NCBI GenBank assembly: GCA_905221605.1
Contig: CAJNDS010002348.1
Location: 113,501 to 177,500, forward strand
Source of the DNA: Symbiodinium natans
Lineage: Eukaryota > Sar > Dinophyceae > Suessiales > Symbiodiniaceae
Direction: 5' to 3'
DNA length: 64,000 bases
A model generated the notes under the pieces. It worked only from the letters and a program-made list of their open reading frames with translations, was not told the origin of the DNA and made no database searches. Shown piece after piece: positions 1 through 9,957 of this stretch; position 1 is the stretch's first letter, and the number at the start of each line of letters is the position of its first letter. A program made the position numbers and the translations under genes.

Positions 1-265
1 TGAAGCCCTAAACCCTAAACCCTAAACCCTAAACCCTAAACCCTAAACCCCTAAACTCTAAACCCTAGACCCTAAGTCCTAAACTCTTCAAATCCCATCA
101 GTCCCTAAACTCCTCCACCTTCAACCCCGAAGCCCCTTGAGTTGCTTGGTGGCTTCCGGAAGCTCAGAGGGCTTTGGGGTTTTGGATTTAGGGGGTTTAG
201 GGTTTAGGGTTTTGGATTTAGGGGGTTTAGGGTTTAGGGTTTAGGGTTTAGGGTTCAGGGTTTAG

Positions 266-405
266 GGTTTTGTACGCCCTTGGTGCACGGCGAAGTCTCA
301 CGGCAAGTGATGACTGTCGAGGATCGGAAAAGGGAGATCTTAACCAACAAGGACGAGTCGTCGCAAGGCAAGAAGCGGGAGTTCAAGGTCCAGGAGTCGA
401 CGGTG
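266..405 (+). CDS. Exon-like segment, locus 1
   Basis: Open from the end of a TTTAGGG array, using TTTAG|GG as acceptor, to a good donor GTGCGT at 406. Encodes a charged helical peptide including MTVEDRKREILTNKDESSQG (start at codon 16). The other two frames are broken or low in charge. This is one of three cases where the array itself gives the acceptor. Confidence 0.6.
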
Positions 406-523
406 GTGCGTGACAGCATGGGGTTTAGGGTTTAGGGTTTAGGGTTTAGGGTTTAGGGTTTAGGGTTTAGGGTTTAGGGTTTAGGGTTTAGGGAACGCAA
501 GCCGTGAAGCCTCACCTCAACAG

Positions 524-660
524 GCGTCATTCGTCAAGCTCTGTCAAGAACGATGGGGTTGGACTGCAGCGGAGTGCCAGCAGAAATGGAATGCAGCGAT
601 GCAGGACCCCACCTGCCCGAAGGGACTCGACGACGAGGGCCATCCTACAGTGGACCAAGG
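524..660 (+). CDS. Exon-like segment, locus 1
   Basis: Acceptor ctcacctcaacag|GCG, then 45 codons without a stop, then a GC donor (g|gcgtgc). The peptide contains ASFVKLCQERWGWTAAECQQ followed by KWNAAMQDPTCP. The regular Trp/Cys spacing suggests a helical domain. Arrays of opposite orientation flank it: G in front, C behind. Confidence 0.65.
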
Positions 661-983
661 GCGTGCAAAACCCTAAACCCTAAACCCTAAACCCTAAACC
701 CTAAACCCTAAACCCTAAACCCTAAACCCTAAACCCTAAACCCTAAACCCCCTAAATCCAAAACCCCAAAGCCCTCTGAGCTGCTCCGACTGTTCTTTGA
801 CCAGTGGACGGTTTCAGGACATGTCCCGTGTGTTCTTGGCTTGAGACCTTGGCATCTGTTCTTTTGTTAGGGGGGCTCCCTGAAGCCCTATAAAGCCCTG
901 AACCGATAAGCTTCTCAAGCCCTAGGGTTTAGGGTTTAGGGTTTAGGGTTTAGGGTTTAGGGTTTAGGGTTTAGGGTTGCAAG

Positions 984-1038
984 GACTTCTTGAGGCTGTT
1001 GGGTGAGTGGCTTGAATTCGAAGGCAACTTCCGACACG
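984..1038 (+). CDS. Exon-like segment, locus 1
   Basis: Acceptor ggttgcaag| directly after a TTTAGGG array; donor GTGAGC at 1039. Encodes DFLRLLGEWLEFEGNFRH. Confidence 0.6.
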
Positions 1039-1418
1039 GTGAGCTGTGTCCCCCATACACCCCCCTCCTTCATGCCCTCTATGCAATCAAGCTCTAAACC
1101 CTAAACGCCCAGTATTATTTTTGCCATTTAGAAGCCTTATGTAAGGGTCAAAGGTGAGGGAGCTCCGTGTTCAAGGGAATTTTCGCGGATCCTGCTGTCT
1201 GGGAGGAGGGCCCAGGGCTACGTAGGTCGAGAGGGGGTGTGGAGGGTTTAAGGCCTCTCATGATGTATCTGTGTAGTGCCTAGGGTTTAGGGTCAGGGTT
1301 TAGGGGTTTAGAATTCTGGTTAGGGTTTAGGGGTCTCGGAGTTTTCAGGTTTAGGGTTTTACCCTACGGCCGGTTGTGTAGGGTTTGGAGGCTTTTGCCT
1401 CGTTGCGAAGTTCTGCAG

Positions 1419-1482
1419 GCGAATGGGAAGCCTGTGTACTGCAACGGCACGAACCTCGGATACTGGCGGGAGGACATGAAAA
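1419..1482 (+). CDS. Exon-like segment, locus 1
   Basis: Acceptor gttctgcag|GCG; encodes ANGKPVYCNGTNLGYWREDM. The frame stays open to 1703, but the composition changes after about 1485, so the donor is not fixed. Confidence 0.5.
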
Positions 1483-2239
1483 GGAGTCGCAATATACAGC
1501 CTGAATCAACGATTGCCTTCGACTCCTCTCATGTACATGAAATAGGAACTGCCCCACATTCCAAGTGCATACAGGCCGCGACGTTAGTTGATCATGAAGG
1601 CTCTTCGTTGAGTCTAGTCGGAGAGGAGCCCCCTCTAGTCCTGCGGCTGCCGTTATCATCCAAGAAACCAGTTGCCAATGCACCTCATACTCAAAATCCC
1701 TAAACCCCACAGAGCCGCAACAACATGTTTAACTTAAAGCGCGTGCAAAAAGCCTGCGCCCGAACAGGCCCTGGCTCTTGCGAATTCCCTAAACCCGAAA
1801 CCCTGAGCCCTAAACCCTAAACCCCAAACCCCAAACCCTAAACCCTAAACCCTAAACCCTAAACCCTAAACCCTAAACCCTAAACCCTAAACCCTAAACC
1901 CTAAACCCTAAACCCTAAACCCTAAACCCGAATTCAGGGCTTACCGATGCTATGAGTTATGATTGAGGATTTTCTACCGGTTTGGGGAGTTGAGGGTTTG
2001 AAGGTTGCAAGAGACGAAGGAGTCGTGGGGATCTGGGGTTCAGGTGACAGGGTTGAGGTGCTTCGGGTTTGGGGTGTAGAGTATAGGGTTTAGGGTTCAG
2101 GCGTTAGGGTTTAGGGTTAGGACTCTAGAACTTTCTGAGTTCAAGGGTTGAGTTTTAGGTTTTAGGGGGTTGGTTGAGGGCACCTCTCTGTCAAATTCAC
2201 TCGTGGGGGGGGGGGGGGGGGGGGGGGGGCGGATTTGTC

Positions 2240-2570
2240 TGTTGTCGATGACGCTTGCACAAAGATAATGAAACGGGCTTATTTTTCTGTTATTGGCGAG
2301 TGCACATAAGGCTCCGTTTTCGATTGGTGAGTGTATATACTTGGTGTTTTTTGGTCTACAAGAAATATGAACCCTACTTCATATCTCCCCAAAAAAGCCC
2401 ACGCAATGAAGCACAAGCCTCGTGTCTGACTTGGTCAGAGGACGCTCATGAGTTCCCTTTCCTATATGCCCCTTGGGAATAGTTTTTTCTTTTTGTTTAT
2501 ATAAAACCCAAGAGGATATTGAATATCTTTTCGTTATTAAGGCTCTAAGGGGAGTATAGTTTAACCAGAC
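2240..2570 (+). mobile_element. Small element, family J copy 1
   Basis: A unique AT-richer stretch. Its 3' part (2450-2566: gagttcccttt, a TATATAAAAC-type core, then aggctctaaggggagtatag) matches 43457-43575 with substitutions. A short open frame over it is a by-product. The other end is not defined, because a G homopolymer (2204-2229) lies just upstream. Confidence 0.5.
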
Positions 2571-2924
2571 CCCAAACCCTTTCCCTTCTTTATTCGCACA
2601 AGGTTTTCGGATCTCTCAACCCCGCCTGGTTCTCCCAGCCTGGGGACAGGGTTTAAGGTTTAGGGTTTCGGGTTTAGGGTTTAGGGTTGATGGTTGAGGG
2701 TTTAGGGTTGCAAGGGATCTGTGCTAAAGCCAGGAAGGCTAGGAAGCCTTAGGAATAAAGTGGGATGACAAGGTTACCCTTCTTAGCCACACCCCCCTAA
2801 CTAGACCCTGAGGCCCTGAACCCTAAACCCTAAACCCCTAGACCCCTGAGCCCACCTTCAACCCTGAACTAACCCTCAACCCCTAGACCCTCAACCCGAA
2901 GCCCTCTCCACCTTGGGTCCCCAG

Positions 2925-2992
2925 GCAACCGGCACATCTTGTTCATGTCGGATGGCGCCTGGGTTGGGGGACTTGAGAACTCAGTCCCCGAG
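2925..2992 (+). CDS. Exon-like segment, locus 1
   Basis: Acceptor gtccccag|GC; encodes NRHILFMSDGAWVGGLENSV. The donor is uncertain (possibly GAG|GGTTAT). Confidence 0.45.
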
Positions 2993-3175
2993 GGTTATAG
3001 CCCCAAGCCCTAAACCCTTTACAGGGTTTGGGGTTTAGGGGTTTACTTAGGGTTTAGGGTTTAGGGTTTAGGGTTTTGGGTTTTGGGTTTTGGGTTTTGG
3101 GTCGAAGGCTCAGGGTTTAGGGTTTTGGGTTTAGGGTTCATAGAGGGGCCTGTGTTCTGAGGTCTCTTGCCCCAA

Positions 3176-3210
3176 GAACCTGGAGGGGAAACGTACCCGA
3201 GACCAAACAG
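3176..3210 (+). CDS. Exon-like micro-exon, locus 1
   Basis: Pyrimidine-rich acceptor gtctcttgccccaag|AAC and donor GTGTGT at 3211 enclose 35 nt encoding NLEGKRTRDQT. Confidence 0.5.
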
Positions 3211-3412
3211 GTGTGTGTTGGGGATGCCAGGGGGTGGGGCTTGTGCCTCCTCAGCAGTCTGGTGTGAATGTTGGTTGCAGGCTTCGGGGTTCAGGGTTGG
3301 GGTTTAGGGTTTAGGGTTTAGGGTTTAGGGTTTAGGGTTTAGGGTTTAGGGTTTAGGGTTTAGGGTTTAGGGTTTAGGGTTTAGGGTTTAGGGATTAGGG
3401 TTTAGGGTTTAG

Positions 3413-3546
3413 GGTTTGATTTGGGGTACTTTGGCAATCATCGCAGTGTCAAGCTTGAGGGTGTAGCGGGCCTAGCGCCGCAGGACTCATCCTCCCAGCT
3501 TCCACAGAAGAGAGCAATCGATCAAACCGAGACGCATGCAACTCTG
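3413..3546 (+). CDS. Exon-like segment, locus 1
   Basis: Begins at the last unit of a 17-unit TTTAGGG array (TTTAG|GG) and stays open for 44 codons to TAG at 3547. Contains GFDLGYFGNHRSVKLEGVAG and later QLPQKRAIDQTETHATL. Either a terminal exon, or spliced at the GC dinucleotide near 3538. Confidence 0.5.
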
Positions 3547-3937
3547 TAGCCTTAACCCCCAAACCCACAACAACAGCACATTGCCCTAAACCCTAAATCC
3601 TAAACCCTGAACCCTGAACCCTAGAACAGCACAATTGCACGGCAGAGCCTTCGATTCTGTGAGCCACTGGTTCCTTGTTGTGTCTCTGGGTAAACCCTAA
3701 ACCCTAACCCCTAACCCCTAACCCCTAAACCCTAAACCGTAAACCCTAAACCCTAAACCCTAACCCCTCGTGGACTTACTAGGCTTAATAATCTCGAAGC
3801 TCTCTAGGGTCTTACTCACTCCAATACATTCCATGACCTTGTTTATGGCGGGTTTGGAGTTTAGAATCGCGCTTAGGGTTTAGGGTCTTTTCTCGGCCCC
3901 CTATAGGATCCCCCTCCCGCCTCCCCCGCCCCCCCCG

Positions 3938-3981
<44 letters not shown>

Positions 3982-4136
3982 GCAGTGTTTAGGGTTTAGG
4001 GTTGAAAACCCGTGAAGTTGGAAGCCCGACACCCTAAACCCTTAAACCCTAAAACCCTAAAACCCCAAACCCCAAACCCCAAACCCTAAACCCTAAACCC
4101 CAAACCTTAAACCCTATAAACCCTAAACCCCACCAG

Positions 4137-4223
4137 GTCATCAAGGAGGGGCCTAGCTGCGAGGAAAGCGCTTTTGCCCGCACCTTAGAAAGCGTCCGCC
4201 GGAGCGGCTCCGGGGTTGAAGAG
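4137..4223 (+). CDS. Exon-like segment, locus 1
   Basis: Acceptor ccccaccag|GTC and donor GTTCGC at 4224 bound exactly 29 codons, including VIKEGPSCEESAFARTLESV. One of the clearest exons of this locus. Confidence 0.65.
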
Positions 4224-4439
4224 GTTCGCTGGGGTTTAGGGTTTAGGGTTTAGGGTTTAGTGTTAGGGTTTAGGGTTTACGGTTTAGGGTTTAGGGTTTA
4301 TAGGGTTTATAGGGTTTATAGGGTTTATAGGGTTTATAGGGTTTATAGGGTTTAGGGTTTAGGGTTCTGATTTAGGCTTTAGGGTTTAGGGTGTAGCACT
4401 CCGGGTCGAGCAGTTTTATTGCTGAGTTTTTTACGGTTC

Positions 4440-4569
4440 TGATATCACACCCACCCACCCGGAGAATCCCGTGACATTGAGAAAGCAAAAAACGGCCTTA
4501 TTCTGAAGCATCAAGCGGCCTTCTTCTGAAAATAAAGCGGCCTTATTCTGAAATTCAACTATAAGGTTA

Positions 4570-4600
<31 letters not shown>
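4440..4600. repeat. Short dispersed repeat with 15-bp subrepeats and an AT microsatellite
   Basis: A motif of type acccaccc-(c)ggagaatccc-attgaga at 4446-4490 recurs at about 4686-4720 and 24239-24275. It is followed by three copies of a cggccttattctgaa-type 15-mer (4493-4560) and by (AT)n at 4572-4595. The phrase tcgagcagttt precedes copies at 4402 and 4638 and recurs at 25319. Confidence 0.5.
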
Positions 4601-4884
4601 GTACAGAGGGTTTGGGGCTTAGGGTTCAAGAGCTCCTGGTCGAGCAGTTTCTCGTTTAGGCTCGTCGTTTAGAATAGCGAAAAATACCCACCCGCAGCTC
4701 CCATAGCATTAAGAAACTAAGAAATCAAAAGCTTCTTTTCTTACTAGGATGGCTCAACAACAAAACTAATAGGGTTCGCAGGGGTTCAGGGTCTCAAGGG
4801 TTTAGGGTCACAAGGTTTTTAAGCTCTCAAGGGTTTAGGGCCTCCAGGGTTTAGGGCCTCCAGGGTTTAGGGTCGCAAGGGTTC

Positions 4885-5115
4885 AGGGGCTCAAGGCCAG
4901 GGGCCCGGGCCAATGCCCACGAAGCCTTTGCCCACGAATTTGTGGGCCTATGCCACGAATCTTGGGGCCTGAGCCCACGAGCTAAAGGCCCAAAAACTCG
5001 TAGGCATAGGCCCGGGGCTCCGTGGGCATAGGCCCGGCAGCCCAAAAACTCGTGGGCACAGGCCCAAATCCGGCCTATGCCCACGAAAAAACGGGCCTAT
5101 GCCCACGAATACCAT
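4885..5115. repeat. Inverted cluster of a 17-bp repeat (gggcctatgcccacgaa)
   Basis: About ten degenerate copies occur in both orientations (gcccacgaa / ttcgtgggc), so the segment can fold into several hairpins. The open frame across it is a by-product of repetition. It ends at the start of a short TTTAGGG array. Confidence 0.7.
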
Positions 5116-5278
5116 TGAGGTTTATAAGTATATGGTAGGAGAGGTTTAGGGTTTAGGGTTTAGGGTGTAGGAGGGTAGGAGTCTCCCGAAGCCCTGAACC
5201 CAGATTTAAAGGCTTGGGGATCTCTGGGTTTAGGGGCTGCTCGGGATGTAAGAGGATATCGGGCTTATCGGGTTGCAG

Positions 5279-5320
5279 AGGGACTCGATGACAGGAGCGC
5301 GGAATGACTATGCTTCCCAT
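5279..5320 (+). CDS. Exon-like segment, locus 1
   Basis: Acceptor atcgggttgcag|AGG, 14 codons (RDSMTGARNDYASH), then a GC donor (gcgtat). Confidence 0.5.
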
Positions 5321-5370
5321 GCGTATCCATTGAGCCCTAGACCCAAAGTGGGGGGGTTTTACGACAATAA

Positions 5371-5562
5371 AGGGCCCCTAATATAACCCCCCAAATCGTA
5401 GGATTCACTTATGAGAAGGACCCCAACACTGGTTCATAGTTGGGATAGTAATAAAATTTTAAAGTTTTATTCCTTGTTGAGTTTAAGTACCCTTAATAAT
5501 GTAAAATGTTACCCCACTATGATAAAGAACAAGGGACCCCAAATTTTGGAAACCCCCAGGTA
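5371..5562. mobile_element. Family C element carrying a nested family F element
   Basis: Outer parts match family C (ccccccaaatNgtaggattcNcttatnagaaggacccca; ggaaacccccagg) as seen at 16674 and 61968. The middle (5432-5518, gttcatagttggga ... ccccactatgat) matches the reverse complement of 47530-47621. One small element has therefore inserted into another. Confidence 0.6.
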
Positions 5563-5570
5563 TATCGCAG

Positions 5571-5621
5571 CTCGGGTCTCTCAAGGCCCTCAGCACCGCA
5601 ACGCCGAACAAAGCCCTGCAA
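5571..5621 (+). CDS. Exon-like segment, locus 1
   Basis: Acceptor tatatcgcag|CTC, 17 codons (LGSLKALSTATPNKALQ), GC donor. It starts right behind the family C element. Confidence 0.45.
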
Positions 5622-5718
5622 GCCTGGAAAAACCCTCCGTTTTCGGTTTGGGGTTTAGGGTGTAGGGTGTAAGGTTTAGGGTTTAGGGTTTAGGGTTTAG
5701 GGTTTTTCTGGCCCTCAG

Positions 5719-5748
5719 GTCTATGCCTACGTCGAGGAAGGGCCGTGG
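5719..5748 (+). CDS. Exon-like segment, locus 1
   Basis: Strong acceptor tttttctggccctcag|GTC; encodes VYAYVEEGPW; GC donor gcgcaa. Confidence 0.5.
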
Positions 5749-5824
5749 GCGCAATGCATCTGCGGGAGATGTCCCCTTAAACCCCCCAAATGCCGAACTA
5801 CCCTAGATCCCCTACACCCCTACT

Positions 5825-5936
5825 TGGGGTTCATGGGTACTTCTAAGTAGGGTTCTGACTAGGGTAACTGTGGTCATAACCTTGTCCAGGGGACTTGTAC
5901 CCCTACTTATATGTACTCATGAGCCTTCAAATAAAC
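5825..5936. mobile_element. Family A MITE-like element
   Basis: Terminal motifs ggttcatgggtacttNtaagtaggg and ccctacttatatgtactcatgagccttcaa are inverted relative to each other, with the family core ggtaactgtggtcataacc between them. Confidence 0.55.
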
Positions 5937-6011
5937 CTCCCCAAACCCTTAGCCCTAATCCCTCCAAGCCCAACCCTAAGCCCAAGCTTTGGCGCTCTTC
6001 AGGGGTTCTAG

Positions 6012-6042
6012 GAGCCTTCGCAACCTCTCAAACTCTATATTT
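6012..6042 (+). CDS. Exon-like segment ending in a family D element
   Basis: Acceptor ctcttcaggggttctag|GAG; encodes EPSQPLKLYI; the GC donor (T|GCTGAA) lies inside the terminal repeat of the element that follows. Confidence 0.5.
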
Positions 6043-6212
6043 GCTGAATAAGAACCCCCCCAAAAAAAAGTATCCCATAATAATCCATCCCTATATTGCC
6101 CTATTGCCCTTATAAGGACTTATATATACATATATATATATATATTGATTTTTTTTTTTTTTTTTGGGGGGGGGGGGGGGGGTGGGGTTGGGTTCTTCTA
6201 AGCAGATAGTAG
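6035..6212. mobile_element. Family D introner-like element with 4-bp target duplication
   Basis: The left end (ctatatttgctgaataagaacccccc) and right end (ggttcttctaagcagatagtag) are inverted repeats. The target duplication AACT is seen at 6031-6034 and 6213-6216. The interior is AT-rich with T and G runs. It separates two exon-like segments, so it makes up essentially the whole intron. Other copies lie at 39091 and 63400. Confidence 0.7.
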
Positions 6213-6265
6213 AACTGGAGGATCCCTTGGCCAGCGAACCCTTTGGTGTGCGGCGGGCATGGCAG
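6203..6265 (+). CDS. Exon-like segment after a family D element
   Basis: Open from an AAG acceptor inside the element's right terminal repeat to a GC donor. Encodes QIVELEDPLASEPFGVRRAW. An alternative acceptor (CAG at 6205) gives a second open frame. Confidence 0.45.
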
Positions 6266-6433
6266 GCTGCGGAAGCTTCTAGGGTTTAGGGTTTAGGGTT
6301 TAGGGTTTAGGGTTTAGGGTTTAGGGTTTGGGATGGCGGGGGTTTAGGGTTTTGGGGGTGTGGTGACGTGGTGTGCGACCTGCTTGCAAGGTCCCTGTGG
6401 GGGGGCTTGAGGGACTGACGGAGCTTAGTTTAA

Positions 6434-6583
6434 AACAAGACAGGCCTAAACCCTAAACCCTAAACCCTAAACCCTAAACCCTAAACCCTAAACCCTAAGC
6501 CCTAAACCCTAAACCCTAAACCCTAAACCCTAAACCCTAAACCCTAAACCCTAAACCCTAAACCCTAAACCCTAACAAGACAG
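6434..6583. repeat. CCCTAAA array flanked by a 10-bp direct repeat
   Basis: AACAAGACAG occurs at 6434-6443 and again at 6574-6583, exactly bracketing a C-orientation array of about 130 bp. This looks like a target-site duplication. Confidence 0.75.
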
Positions 6584-6605
6584 CCCGATAAACATGAGCT
6601 CACAG

Positions 6606-6656
6606 CAGCCGCGCGATCCTGCGTAGCCCGGGGCGTCACCTGGAGCTGTTTTGGAT
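6606..6656 (+). CDS. Exon-like segment, locus 1
   Basis: Acceptor gagctcacag|CA; encodes AARSCVARGVTWSCFG; GC donor. Confidence 0.4.
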
Positions 6657-6677
6657 GCAAAGCCTGAACCCTGCAAG

Positions 6678-6712
6678 GTCGCGAACCAAAGCCTCCACTC
6701 AGACCCCAAAAG
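6678..6712 (+). CDS. Exon-like micro-exon, locus 1
   Basis: Acceptor cctgcaag|GTC; encodes VANQSLHSDPK; donor GTCGTA. Confidence 0.4.
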
Positions 6713-7158
6713 GTCGTAGTGGGTGGCCCCTAAACCCTAAACCCTAAACCCTAAACCCTAAACCCTAAACCCTAAACCCTAAACTTTAAACCCTAAACGG
6801 TCGAAAGCCACAGTTTGACCTTGGGATGCTCCCCCTGATGCTAAAATGCGTTCTGTGGAGCACCCCTGACCCACTATAAGCCCTGAACCTTGAACACTAC
6901 TCCCCTAAACCCCTAAACCCCAACCCCCTCCCCCCAAGCCTCTACCCTCTACCCTAAACCCTAAACCCTAAGCCCTAAGCCTTAAACCCTAAACCCTAAA
7001 CCCTAAACCCTAAACCCTAAACCCTAAACCCTAAACCCTAAACCCTAAGCCCTAAGCCCTAAACCCTAAACCCTAAACCCTAAACCCTAACCCTAAACCC
7101 TGAACCCCAACCTCCAACCGCAAAACGCAGCTTGGGCTCTGGGGCTCGGGGATTGCAG

Positions 7159-7203
7159 GTGATGGACGATCGCGACGGCTTCGTTGAAGAGAGGGAGGGC
7201 TTG
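7159..7203 (+). CDS. Exon-like segment, locus 1
   Basis: Acceptor ggggattgcag|GTG and donor GTGAGG enclose 15 codons, VMDDRDGFVEEREGL. Both edges are near consensus. Confidence 0.65.
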
Positions 7204-7365
7204 GTGAGGCAGCGTTTAGGGCTTAGGGTTTAGGAGTTTAGGGTTGATATAGGAGTTTAGGGTTTAGGGTTTAGGGTTTAGGGTTTAGGGCTTAGTCGGA
7301 TGCGTATTCATTGTTCTGAAGCTACTCTCTTCCTCGCTTTCTGTTTCTTTTTCTTTGTCTCTTCC

Positions 7366-7528
7366 GCTCCCTCTCCCTCTCCCTCTCCCTCTCCCTCTCC
7401 CTCTCCCTCTCCCTCTCCCTCTCCCTCTCCCTCTCCGTCTCCGTCTCCGTCTCTGTCTCTCTCTATTGCGTGCTCGCTCTCTCTGTCTCTCTCACTCTCA
7501 CTCTCTCACTCTCTCTAACTCTCTCTAA

Positions 7529-7552
<24 letters not shown>
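7366..7552. repeat. CCCTCT hexamer and CT microsatellite
   Basis: Eleven or more CCCTCT units grade into CTCTGT/CTCTAA and (CT)n. All translations over it are low complexity (PSPSPS, SLSLSL). It may act as a pyrimidine tract in an intron. Confidence 0.9.
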
Positions 7553-7559
<7 letters not shown>

Positions 7560-7824
7560 ACCCCAAACCCGAAGTAGCCCAAACCAAAAAGGATCAAGGT
7601 TCTCTTCCTTGGGGTTTGGCGTTTAGGCTTTAGAGTGCTCAGCCGCTGGCCATTAGCACCCGACACGACCCCCCTCCCCCCAAACAATGTGAACTGGATT
7701 GCATGTTTGGAAGCTTCAATTCCCTAAACCCTAAACCCCAAACGATTGCTTTTTGGAAGCCTCGACAGAAGTTGCCAGAATATTTAGAATTCTGCAAATC
7801 GTCTGATATCCCTAACACTGGTAG

Positions 7825-7854
7825 CTACGTTCAAGTTCCGTGACAGCAACGGCA
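7825..7854 (+). CDS. Exon-like micro-exon, locus 1
   Basis: Acceptor taacactggtag|CT and donor GTCCGC; encodes TFKFRDSNG. Confidence 0.45.
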
Positions 7855-7970
7855 GGTCCGCAGGGGGATAGTTCGTTCAGGGCTTTATGGGTTTAGGGTT
7901 TAGGGTGTAGGGTTTGTGGTACTTATACGCTTATAGGCTCTCCTCTGTTCGTCTGGATCCTCTGAATTAG

Positions 7971-8036
7971 GAAGCCCAAGCCCAACGGCAGGCATCGCGC
8001 AATCCGCGTCCCATATGACCTACCTGACAGGATGAG
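7971..8036 (+). CDS. Exon-like segment, locus 1
   Basis: Acceptor cctctgaattag|G and donor GTAACC; encodes KPKPNGRHRAIRVPYDLPDR followed by M. Well bounded. Confidence 0.6.
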
Positions 8037-8180
8037 GTAACCTTAATCCCTTTCAAGGTTATCTCAAGACTCGTAGCTCAGGGTAAGGGGATTCCTTGTA
8101 CAAGCGCCCACCCACCCCCGAAAAAACAAATAACAAGAGAACATGAAGATAACCAAAAAGACAACCCAATGAACAAGAAG

Positions 8181-8243
8181 AACGGGGCCCTTCGTGCAGC
8201 CGCAGGCGGAATGTCCGCTGACTTTGGGCCAAGTGGGGCATCT
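8181..8243 (+). CDS. Exon-like segment, locus 1
   Basis: Acceptor gaacaagaag|AAC; encodes NGALRAAAGGMSADFGPSGA. The 3' edge is not resolved. Confidence 0.4.
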
Positions 8244-8465
8244 GCCCCAAAGCCCTATGTCCCCCAAAGCCTGAAGCACAAACCCCAGGCCCCGAGCCCT
8301 AAACCCTCAACCCTAAACCCCAAACTCGAAACCCTAAACCCCAAACCCCAAACCCCTAAAAGCCCTAAACCCCTACACTCCTAAACTCTAAACCTTCAGG
8401 ATTCGGTCGCTTCCATTTAGGGCTCTCCGAAACGTTCCCCTTACGTCCCCATGGCCTTTCAAGAG

Positions 8466-8521
8466 AACCCCCAAGCAGATCTTTGAGCCGCCTATAGAGG
8501 GCTCTAGAGATCTTAGGACTG
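8466..8521 (+). CDS. Exon-like segment with telomere-repeat donor, locus 1
   Basis: Acceptor ggcctttcaagag|A; encodes TPKQIFEPPIEGSRDLRT. The donor is GTTTAG, the first unit of the TTTAGGG array that follows at 8522. Confidence 0.6.
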
Positions 8522-8778
8522 GTTTAGGGTTTAGGGTTTAGGGTTTAGGGCGCATAGTTTGTTTGTTTACTTTAGGCCTTTGGGCTTTTGAGGGTGTTGA
8601 GGACTTGCAATAAGCGACGAGCCTGGCACTCTCGACTTAACGACCATGCTCTACTTAAACCCTCTTGGGCTATTTTGAGCGCATGGAGCCGTGCTTGGGT
8701 TTTGGGGCCTCGGGCCTGGGGTTTAAGGGGCTCACAAGCCCATAAACCCATAAACCCGAAACCCCATCAACCCTGTAC

Positions 8779-8880
8779 CTTGGGATGTTCCCCCTTGTAG
8801 TAACACTCCGTAAGATGGATTAGAGTACCGTCTATGAAATCCCGATTAAGGACTGTTCGTATAAGGGGGAACATCCCAAC
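8779..8880. mobile_element. Family B MITE-like element
   Basis: Terminal repeats cttgggatgttcccccttgt and ataagggggaacatcccaa are inverted. Related copies lie at 9414-9511 and 56797-56897; 6820-6870 is a possible fragment. Confidence 0.75.
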
Positions 8881-9413
8881 CTAAACCCCAAACTGCAAAC
8901 CCCAAACCCTAAACCCTAAACCCTAAACCCTAAACCCTAGACCCTAGACCCTCGACCCTAGAGGTTTACTTGCGAAGGCGCCTTTGCAAGAGTTTCACGA
9001 AAGAAGGAGCCCTTGGCTTCGCCAAAAAGCCGCCTTCTCTTTTTTGCTTTAAACTGAGTTTCTTTTTTTGTTTGGGGGGGGGGGGGGGGGGAGGGTTTAG
9101 GGTTTAGGGTTTAGGGTTTAGGGTTTAGGGTTTAGGGTTTAGGGTGTAGGGTGTAGGGTTTAGGGTTTAGGGTTTAGGGTTTAGAGTTTAGAGTTAGGGT
9201 TTAGGGTTTAGGGTTTAGGGTTCAGGGTTTAGGGTTTAGGGTCTAGGGCTTAGGGTTCAGGGTTCAGGGTTTAGGCCCAGGGAGGATGGCCTCGGAGGGT
9301 GTCAGCTTCAGGGCGTTTAGGGTGCTTAGGGGTTGGAGCCGAAAGCCTGGGGTTCAAGGGGTTTAGGGTTTAGGGTTTAGGGTTTAGGGTTTGGGGTTTG
9401 GGGTTTGGGGTTT

Positions 9414-9511
9414 AGGATCTTCCCCTTTATACTAGCAGTCCTTAATAGGGAGTAGAGCGTTCCCCCCTTATCATCCCTGTTCAGGGCTGCTAGTATAAAG
9501 GGGAAGATCCC
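9414..9511. mobile_element. Family B MITE-like element
   Basis: An almost perfect 25-bp terminal inverted repeat (aggatcttcccctttatact ... and its complement) surrounds a 48-bp core containing agtccttaatagg. Confidence 0.8.
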
Positions 9512-9918
9512 AAGGTTAACTGCTTGGAGGTGTTTTTGTGTCCAGCAGTCTGTCTGCTCTTCTGTTCAGGGCCCAGGAGGAGCTGCTCTAAACTTTCAAT
9601 CCCTAAGCCCACAAGGCTTGGATCTCGGATTTTCGGGAACCCCTAAAACCCCTACACCCTTGAAGGGGGCCAGGAAGTCGGCTTTTGGGAAGCCATCGCA
9701 CCCCACTTCACCCGAGGAACCCTAGACCCCAAGCATCTCAATCGCATCCCAATGAACTCTTAAGCATGTCTGAAACAAGTTTTTGAGGGTATCTTGAAAT
9801 CTTCCAAACAAATGCCAGCGCCCAACCCCACCTCTACCACCCCCACCCCACACCCCCCAAGCAGGGCTGCCCACGTCACGCTCTCTTGCTCAAGACCCCC
9901 CCGCACTCCTTGCACAAG

Positions 9919-9957
9919 AGTCAGGGTCAAAGAGACCATAGAGCTTCCCTCGCAATG
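9919..9957 (+). CDS. Exon-like segment, locus unassigned
   Basis: Acceptor ccttgcacaag|AGT and donor GTGCCC; encodes SQGQRDHRASLAM. It lies between loci 1 and 2. Confidence 0.35.

Larger units (their letters stand above)
266..8521 (+). other. Locus 1: exon-like segments of an unrecognised protein
   Basis: At least 17 short plus-strand open segments with splice-like edges lie here and are listed separately. Their translations are ordinary soluble-protein sequence rich in Lys, Glu, Arg and Asp, unlike the low-complexity translations of the repeats. I recognise no family. The segment at 524 has a Trp-spaced helical look (FVKLCQERWGW) that occurs in dinoflagellate proteins, but I cannot name a domain. 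Neither start codon nor stop is identified. Stretches without an exon call (1.50-2.92 kb, 3.55-4.13 kb, 4.23-5.27 kb, 7.21-7.82 kb, 8.25-8.46 kb) hold telomere-type arrays, small inverted-repeat elements, homopolymers and a CT microsatellite. Confidence 0.5.

Noticed and set aside
1-60. Chromosome end (true telomere) at the left edge
   Set aside because: The array is only about seven units and degenerate, and equal or longer arrays in both orientations occur throughout, so there is no reason to call an end here. The same applies to the right edge.
1351-1710. 119-codon minus-strand frame
   Set aside because: It overlaps the better plus-strand exon at 1419-1482 and lacks splice-like edges and coding-like composition.
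7300-7687. Ser/Pro- and Arg/Glu-rich frames
   Set aside because: CCCTCT and CT microsatellite.
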